Source: Gemmatimonadota bacterium (lineage in GTDB: Bacteria > Gemmatimonadota > Gemmatimonadetes > Gemmatimonadales > Gemmatimonadaceae). From it: a stretch of DNA of 54,113 nucleotides. A program made the translations under genes and the position numbers. Shown one piece after another: positions 50,038-54,113 of the stretch. The stretch is taken from NCBI GenBank assembly GCA_031127075.1, contig JARIFA010000010.1:1-54113 (forward strand), in the 5' to 3' direction. How positions within the stretch are numbered: position 1 is the stretch's first letter; each line of letters starts with the position of its first letter. A model generated the notes under the pieces. It saw nothing but the letters and a program-made list of their open reading frames with translations. It did no database searches and was not told where the DNA came from.

Positions 50038-50589
50038 TTAGTAGCGCACGAGCGTCTCCGCCCGGACGCCGGTCAGCGCGGTGCGCCAGGGCAGGAACGA
50101 GAGTTCAATCACCGCCGCGAGCCCGCCGACACTCGCCCCACACCGCTCGGTCAGGCGAACCACCGCGGCGGCGGTACCGCCCGTCGCGAGCACATCATCG
50201 ACGATGAGCACGGATGCGCCCGGGCCGATCGCGTCCGCGTGCAACTCCAGCGCATCGGTGCCGTACTCGAGCGCATAGGTCTCGCGCACGCGTGCGCGGG
50301 GCAGTTTGCCCGGCTTCCGCACCGGCACGAGGGGGACGCCCAACTGCTGCGCGACCGGGGCGCCGAAGAGGAAGCCGCGACTCTCGATCGCCAGCACGTG
50401 CGTGATGCCCGCGGCGCGCCACGGGGCCGCGAGGGCGATGGTGGTGCGCTGGAAGAGTCCCGGATCGGCCAACACCGGGGTGATATCCTTGAACGCGACT
50501 CCCGGCGACGGGAAGTCAGGGACGGTCTGGATCGCCGCCGCGAGGTCCGCGGCGAGGGTCGGGTCGGCCGGCGTGGTGGGGGACGACAT
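50038..50589 (-). CDS. apt: Adenine phosphoribosyltransferase
   Basis: A 183-residue enzyme of normal Apt size, which joins adenine and PRPP to make AMP. Family segments are IQTVPDFPSPGVAFKDITPVLADP, AIESRGFLFGAPVA and the PRPP-binding VLIVDDVLATGGTAAAVV. VPVRKPGKLPRA is also typical. ATG 50589 is chosen at the family start; the longer frame runs antisense through other sequence. It stands opposite the purine permease. Confidence 0.95.
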   Translation of the reverse strand: MSSPTTPADPTLAADLAAAIQTVPDFPSPGVAFKDITPVLADPGLFQRTTIALAAPWRAAGITHVLAIESRGFLFGAPVAQQLGVPLVPVRKPGKLPRARVRETYALEYGTDALELHADAIGPGASVLIVDDVLATGGTAAAVVRLTERCGASVGGLAAVIELSFLPWRTALTGVRAETLVRY

Positions 50590-50630
50590 GGCGGAACGCT
50601 CGTCGCCTCGCGACGGCCCGGCAAGGGCGC

Positions 50631-51539
50631 TCACCCCGGCGTCATCGTCCGCCAGTGCCGGGCGAGCCCGTGGAAACTCGCCCGGAAGTCCGAGAACGTC
50701 GCCACGGACTCCCGCTGCACCGGCGTCAGCCGATCCGCGATCGACGCGAGCACCAACGCGTGGAACCGGTCCGCACGCTCGGCGTCCGTCCCCGGCTCGA
50801 CGAGGAGCAATCGCGCCGTGGCCGACCACGCCTCAAGCCCAACGCGCAGCTGCGCCAGGTGCGCGACGGGATCGTCCGACATCCCGAAATGCGTGACGAA
50901 GAGCCGTGCCGGCGCCAACGCCTCGACCACGTCGAGACTCGCGAGCCAGATCGTATGGTCGAAGTCGGGGGGCGGCGTCACGGGGAGCACGACGTCGACG
51001 GGGGAGAACCGCAGCCCTGCGACATCACCGACGTAGGCGGTCCCGTCGGTCTCGTCGAGGTACGTCACATGATGCACCGCGTGCCCCGGCGTGTCGCGCA
51101 CGACGAACGCCCGCTCGCCGATGCGCACTGTCTCGCCGCCCACCAGCGGATGCAGGCGGGCTACTGGGACCGCGAGGATCGGACCCCAGAGCGCGTCCAT
51201 CCGATCGCCGTAGATACGCGTGGCGCTCGCGATGAGGCGCGACGGATCGGCGAGATGCCGGGCCCCGACGGCATGCACGTACACCGGGAGCCCGGGGTGG
51301 GCGGCCACGAGGGTACCGGTGACGCCCGCGTGATCGAAATGGATATGCGTGAGCAGGACCGCCGCGAGGTCCGTGAGGGCGACCCCGAGACCATCGAGGG
51401 CGGCGGTCAGCGTCGCGAGCGTCGAGCCTGGTCCGGGATCGACGAGCACCGGCCCCGCCGTGGTCTCAAGGAGGCGACAGGCAACGGACCGCGGACGGCC
51501 GAGGTGTGCGAGGTCGATGGTGGTATCGCGGGCGGTCAT
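50631..51539 (-). CDS. MBL-fold metallo-hydrolase
   Basis: A 302-residue metallo-beta-lactamase-fold protein with the two-metal motif THIHFDHAG, a later His (DTPGHAVHHVTYL), an Asp (AYVGDVAGL) and a His in LFVTHFG. The C-terminal half (210-302) is helical. The substrate may be a thioester, lactone or similar hydrolysable compound; nothing narrows it. ATG 51539 is chosen as the start of the fold (MTARDTTIDLAHLG). It lies 41 bases upstream of apt on the same strand and could be co-transcribed with it. Confidence 0.87.
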   Translation of the reverse strand: MTARDTTIDLAHLGRPRSVACRLLETTAGPVLVDPGPGSTLATLTAALDGLGVALTDLAAVLLTHIHFDHAGVTGTLVAAHPGLPVYVHAVGARHLADPSRLIASATRIYGDRMDALWGPILAVPVARLHPLVGGETVRIGERAFVVRDTPGHAVHHVTYLDETDGTAYVGDVAGLRFSPVDVVLPVTPPPDFDHTIWLASLDVVEALAPARLFVTHFGMSDDPVAHLAQLRVGLEAWSATARLLLVEPGTDAERADRFHALVLASIADRLTPVQRESVATFSDFRASFHGLARHWRTMTPG

Positions 51540-51634
51540 CGGGGACCGAGGCGTCGAGACGAATGTGGTGGCACGTAGGGAAGACGCCGAGCATCTTCCG
51601 GCGGTCACCTCCCCACTCCCACCGAGCTCCACCG

Positions 51635-52036
51635 ATGCCTCTCCTGCTGCTCGCCCTCCTCCTCCCGATCGCCGCCCACGCGCAGGGGGCCGCCGCCCCG
51701 GCCCGGCCCGCCGCCGTCACCGATGCCGCCATCGCGCTGGGGGATTCCATCTACCACAGCGGTGGCTGCCAGCGCTGCCACGGCCAGAAGGGCGTCGGTG
51801 CGACGAACGGCCCCAGCCTCGTGAGCGGCGCCTGGGTGCAGCACGCCGGGAGCTTCGACGACATCGTCGCGACGATCACGAACGGCATCCCGCGGGATAA
51901 GGTGAAGGACGCGTCGCGGCGCTTCCCGATGGGACCGCGCGGCGGCCCCATGAACCTCGACGACGCCCAGGTGCAGGCCGTGGCGGCCTACGTCTGGTCG
52001 ATCTCGCGCGCGAAGACGCCCCCGGCCGCGCCCTGA
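51635..52036 (+). CDS. Exported cytochrome c (single haem)
   Basis: A 133-residue protein with a signal peptide (LLLLALLLPIAAHAQG) and one haem site CQRCH in GDSIYHSGGCQRCHGQKGVGA. A likely distal Met is in RRFPMGPRGGPM, followed by the usual last helix DDAQVQAVAAYVWSIS. It is a soluble periplasmic electron carrier or a small oxidase donor. No partner oxidase is nearby. ATG 51635 gives the signal peptide; the longer frame overlaps the divergent MBL gene. Confidence 0.87.
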   Translation: MPLLLLALLLPIAAHAQGAAAPARPAAVTDAAIALGDSIYHSGGCQRCHGQKGVGATNGPSLVSGAWVQHAGSFDDIVATITNGIPRDKVKDASRRFPMGPRGGPMNLDDAQVQAVAAYVWSISRAKTPPAAP

Positions 52037-52063
52037 TCGGGCCGACCGGGGGCGTCCGCACGC

Positions 52064-52594
52064 TCAGCGGAGGACGTCGACCGCCATCGCATCGACCGAC
52101 CCACTTCCCGGCGCCACGACGCGCCGGTGGTAGTCGACCTGACCGAGGTGATACGCGAGATGCGCGCTGAGATGCAGCAGAAAGCGCCGCGTGCCCACCC
52201 GGTGTCCGCCGACGGGCACCGGGAGATCGGCGTCGAGCTGTGCCGGGGTGAGCGTGGGGAGGACGCGCTCGACGTCGGCGAGCGCCGCCGCCACCTCCGC
52301 GCGGATTCGCTCTCGGGGAGCCCCCCGCCCCGCGAATTCGTCGTCGCGATCGCGCACGTACGAGCCGCCGCCGAGCGCGGTGCCGATGTAGTGCCGGATG
52401 TTGCCGGCGAGATGGCGCGCGAGGACGCCCGCCGGATTCGGGAGCCCCGGCACCTCGCGCCAGAGGTCCGCGTCGGTCGGGTAGGCACCGATCTCCCGCG
52501 TCAGAGCGCGCAGGTCACGGCCGAGGATCGTCGTCAGGTCGTCGGTCAGCACGGAGGACGCATCGCGCGTTGAGGAAGGGTACCGCGGGAACAT
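52064..52594 (-). CDS. DinB-like protein
   Basis: A 176-residue protein of the DinB superfamily. Its metal-binding His pattern is one His in VLARHLAGNIRHYIG and two in the last helix HLSAHLAYHLGQVDYHRR. It is not closely similar to the DinB protein at 14918, so it is not a recent duplicate. ATG 52594 follows an AAAGGGTGGG purine run. It diverges from the MATE transporter gene across 27 bases. Function is unknown. Confidence 0.82.
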   Translation of the reverse strand: MFPRYPSSTRDASSVLTDDLTTILGRDLRALTREIGAYPTDADLWREVPGLPNPAGVLARHLAGNIRHYIGTALGGGSYVRDRDDEFAGRGAPRERIRAEVAAALADVERVLPTLTPAQLDADLPVPVGGHRVGTRRFLLHLSAHLAYHLGQVDYHRRVVAPGSGSVDAMAVDVLR

Positions 52595-52621
52595 ATCCCA
52601 CCCTTTCGACGCTGACCACGG

Positions 52622-54001
52622 ATGCGCGATCTCACGCAGGGCTCCATCCCCGGCCACATCATCCGCATGGCGGCCCCGATGGCCGTGGGGATGCTCTTCC
52701 AAACGGCCTATTTCTTCGTCGACCTCTACTTCGTCGGCCGCCTCGGCGACGCCGCCATCGCCGGTGTCGGCACGGCGGGGAACCTGCAGTTCATGGTGAT
52801 GGCGGTGAGCCAGGTGCTCTCCGTCGGCACGATGGTGATCATCTCGCACGCCGCGGGCCGCAAAGACGGCGCCGCCGGGACGCTGACCTACAACCAGTCG
52901 CTCGTCCTCTCCGCCATCGCCGGCGTGCTGACACTCCTCCTCGGCTACACCGCGGGGTTCGCCTGGGTCCGCGGCATCGCCGCCGATGCACGTACCGCGG
53001 CGCTCGGCATCGAATATCTCGCGTGGTTCCTCCCCGCCCTCGCCCTGCAGTTCCCGCTCGGAGCGATGATGTCCACGTTGCGTGCCACCGGTATCGCGCA
53101 GCCGACGATGGTCATCCAGGTCGCGACCGTCGTCCTGAACGCCATTCTCGCCCCGATCCTGATCGCCGGATGGGGCACCGGCCGTCCGCTCGGTGTGGCG
53201 GGTGCCGCCATCGCGAGCGACATCGCCCTCGTCGCCGCGATCGGGCTCGCGCTCTACTACTTCAAGCGCCTCGAGCACTTCGTCCGCTTCGACGCCACGC
53301 AGCTCCGGCCGCATCTGCGCACCTGGAAGCGCCTCCTCGGCATCGGGATCCCCTCCGGACTCGAGTTCGGGCTGATGTTCATCTCGATGGCGGTGGTCTA
53401 CTGGATTATCCGCGACTTCGGGCCCGCCGCGCAGGCCGGCTACGGGATCGGCTCGCGCGTGCTGCAGGGGGTGCTCCTCCCGGGGATGGCGATCGCCTTC
53501 GCGGCGGCGCCGGTCGCCGGCCAGAACATCGGCGCCAACCGACCCGACCGCGCGCGACAGACCTTCGTGGCGTCCATCGCCCTCGGTTCGGCCGTGATGC
53601 TCACGCTGAGCATCCTCTGCCATTTCCGGCCCGAGTGGCTGGTGCACTGGTTCTCCGATGAGCCGGAGGTGCTCGCGGTCGCCGCGACGTTCCTCGCGAC
53701 GATCTCGATGAACTACGTCGCCTCGGGGATCGTCTTCACCTGCTCGGGGATGTTTCAGGCCCTCGGCAACACGCTCCCGACTGTCGTGGCGAGCGGTGTC
53801 CGTCTCCTCTGCTTCGTCCCGCCGGCCCTCTGGGCCTCGCACCGCCCCGGATTCACGCTCCAGCGACTCTGGTACATCTCGGTCTTCGCGACGACGATGC
53901 ACGCGATTGTGGCGGTGGCGATGTTGCTGCGCGAGGCGCGGCGACGGAGCGAGCTGCATCTGCTCGACGGCACCGCGCCGGCGACGCCCGCCTCCGCCTG
54001 A
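52622..54001 (+). CDS. MATE family efflux transporter
   Basis: A 459-residue protein with 12 helices in two halves. It has MATE features: MRDLTQGSIPGHIIRMAAPMAVGMLFQTAYFFVDLYFVGRLGDAAIAGVG in helix 1-2, QFPLGAMMSTLRATG and the second-half repeat RLLGIGIPSGLEFGLMFISMAVVYWIIRDFG. It exports cationic or other drugs and metabolites, driven by Na+ or H+. It starts 27 bases from the divergent DinB gene. The 112 bases after its stop hold no gene; a weak GCCTCCG/CGGAGGC inverted repeat lies at 54009-54039. Confidence 0.93.
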   Translation: MRDLTQGSIPGHIIRMAAPMAVGMLFQTAYFFVDLYFVGRLGDAAIAGVGTAGNLQFMVMAVSQVLSVGTMVIISHAAGRKDGAAGTLTYNQSLVLSAIAGVLTLLLGYTAGFAWVRGIAADARTAALGIEYLAWFLPALALQFPLGAMMSTLRATGIAQPTMVIQVATVVLNAILAPILIAGWGTGRPLGVAGAAIASDIALVAAIGLALYYFKRLEHFVRFDATQLRPHLRTWKRLLGIGIPSGLEFGLMFISMAVVYWIIRDFGPAAQAGYGIGSRVLQGVLLPGMAIAFAAAPVAGQNIGANRPDRARQTFVASIALGSAVMLTLSILCHFRPEWLVHWFSDEPEVLAVAATFLATISMNYVASGIVFTCSGMFQALGNTLPTVVASGVRLLCFVPPALWASHRPGFTLQRLWYISVFATTMHAIVAVAMLLREARRRSELHLLDGTAPATPASA

Positions 54002-54113
54002 CGGGTCCGCCTCCGACACGTCACGCGCGCGCCGGAGGCCACCGCCCCGGTCGGCGGGATCCCACCCCTCGCGTTCCGAACCCCGCCCGCCCCTCCTAAT
54101 GCGACATCTCGTC

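Noticed and set aside
52595-54019. Upstream extension of the DinB frame through the MATE gene
   Set aside because: Antisense to a clear transporter; the DinB protein begins at 52594 after a purine-rich ribosome site.

Overview
The window is GC-rich (roughly 70%), densely packed DNA from a Gram-negative-type bacterium. Outer-membrane TonB-dependent receptors, a porin, lipoproteins and Tat-exported enzymes show two membranes. A TonB receptor with an N-terminal carboxypeptidase-regulatory domain, a very long BNR/sortilin-like protein, a D-aminoacylase-like lipoprotein and split sox genes together suggest Gemmatimonadota (Gemmatimonadaceae-like). That placement is inferred from protein style; no rRNA is present. 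I see 49 protein-coding genes, no tRNA or rRNA, no CRISPR array and no insertion sequence. No intergenic gap exceeds 300 bases.

Layout. 1-5042: end of an aryl-/acyl-CoA catabolic operon (enoyl-CoA hydratase cut by the window edge, acyl-CoA dehydrogenase, benzoate-CoA-ligase-like enzyme, RidA), then a KAS III-like enzyme. 5039-9808: lipoprotein serpin, proline dehydrogenase, TonB receptor. 9792-13652: exported lipase-like hydrolase, glycerophosphodiesterase, tiny membrane protein, sodium/solute symporter. 13716-17581: cupin, SDR lacking the usual catalytic Tyr/Lys, DinB-like protein, GH29 fucosidase-like enzyme, secreted hypothetical. 17726-21995: sulfur-oxidation operon (TsdA-like dihaem cytochrome, SoxC, SoxD, two YeeE/YedE permease halves, ArsR regulator) behind a strong hairpin and a 24-bp palindrome. 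21992-25612: DDAH-like arginine hydrolase, APC permease, Baeyer-Villiger-type monooxygenase. 25744-31965: M28 peptidase, a porin / PstS-like / hybrid-kinase operon, and a divergent BLUF photoreceptor. 31981-38778: pseudouridine synthase, 1067-aa BNR protein, and an overlapping operon of a Pycsar-effector-like membrane protein, a methyltransferase-like membrane protein and an arylsulfotransferase-like lipoprotein. 38835-45708: second TonB receptor, D-aminoacylase-like lipoprotein, RsmD, exported amidase, YaeQ. 45701-54001: OPT transporter; exported MTA/SAH-nucleosidase-like protein, purine permease and Apt (apparent adenine salvage); MBL hydrolase, cytochrome c, DinB-like protein, MATE transporter.

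Points of most interest are: (i) the self-contained TsdA-like/SoxCD/YeeE/ArsR operon with a candidate operator and no soxXYZAB beside it; (ii) a module that appears to release adenine in the periplasm, import it and convert it to AMP; (iii) a recurring TAnnnT box 6-9 nt before the start codon of nine genes, which predicts leaderless mRNAs; (iv) intergenic arrays of a degenerate GCCTTCA heptamer, one of which inverts mid-array; and (v) an orphan Pycsar-effector-like membrane protein.
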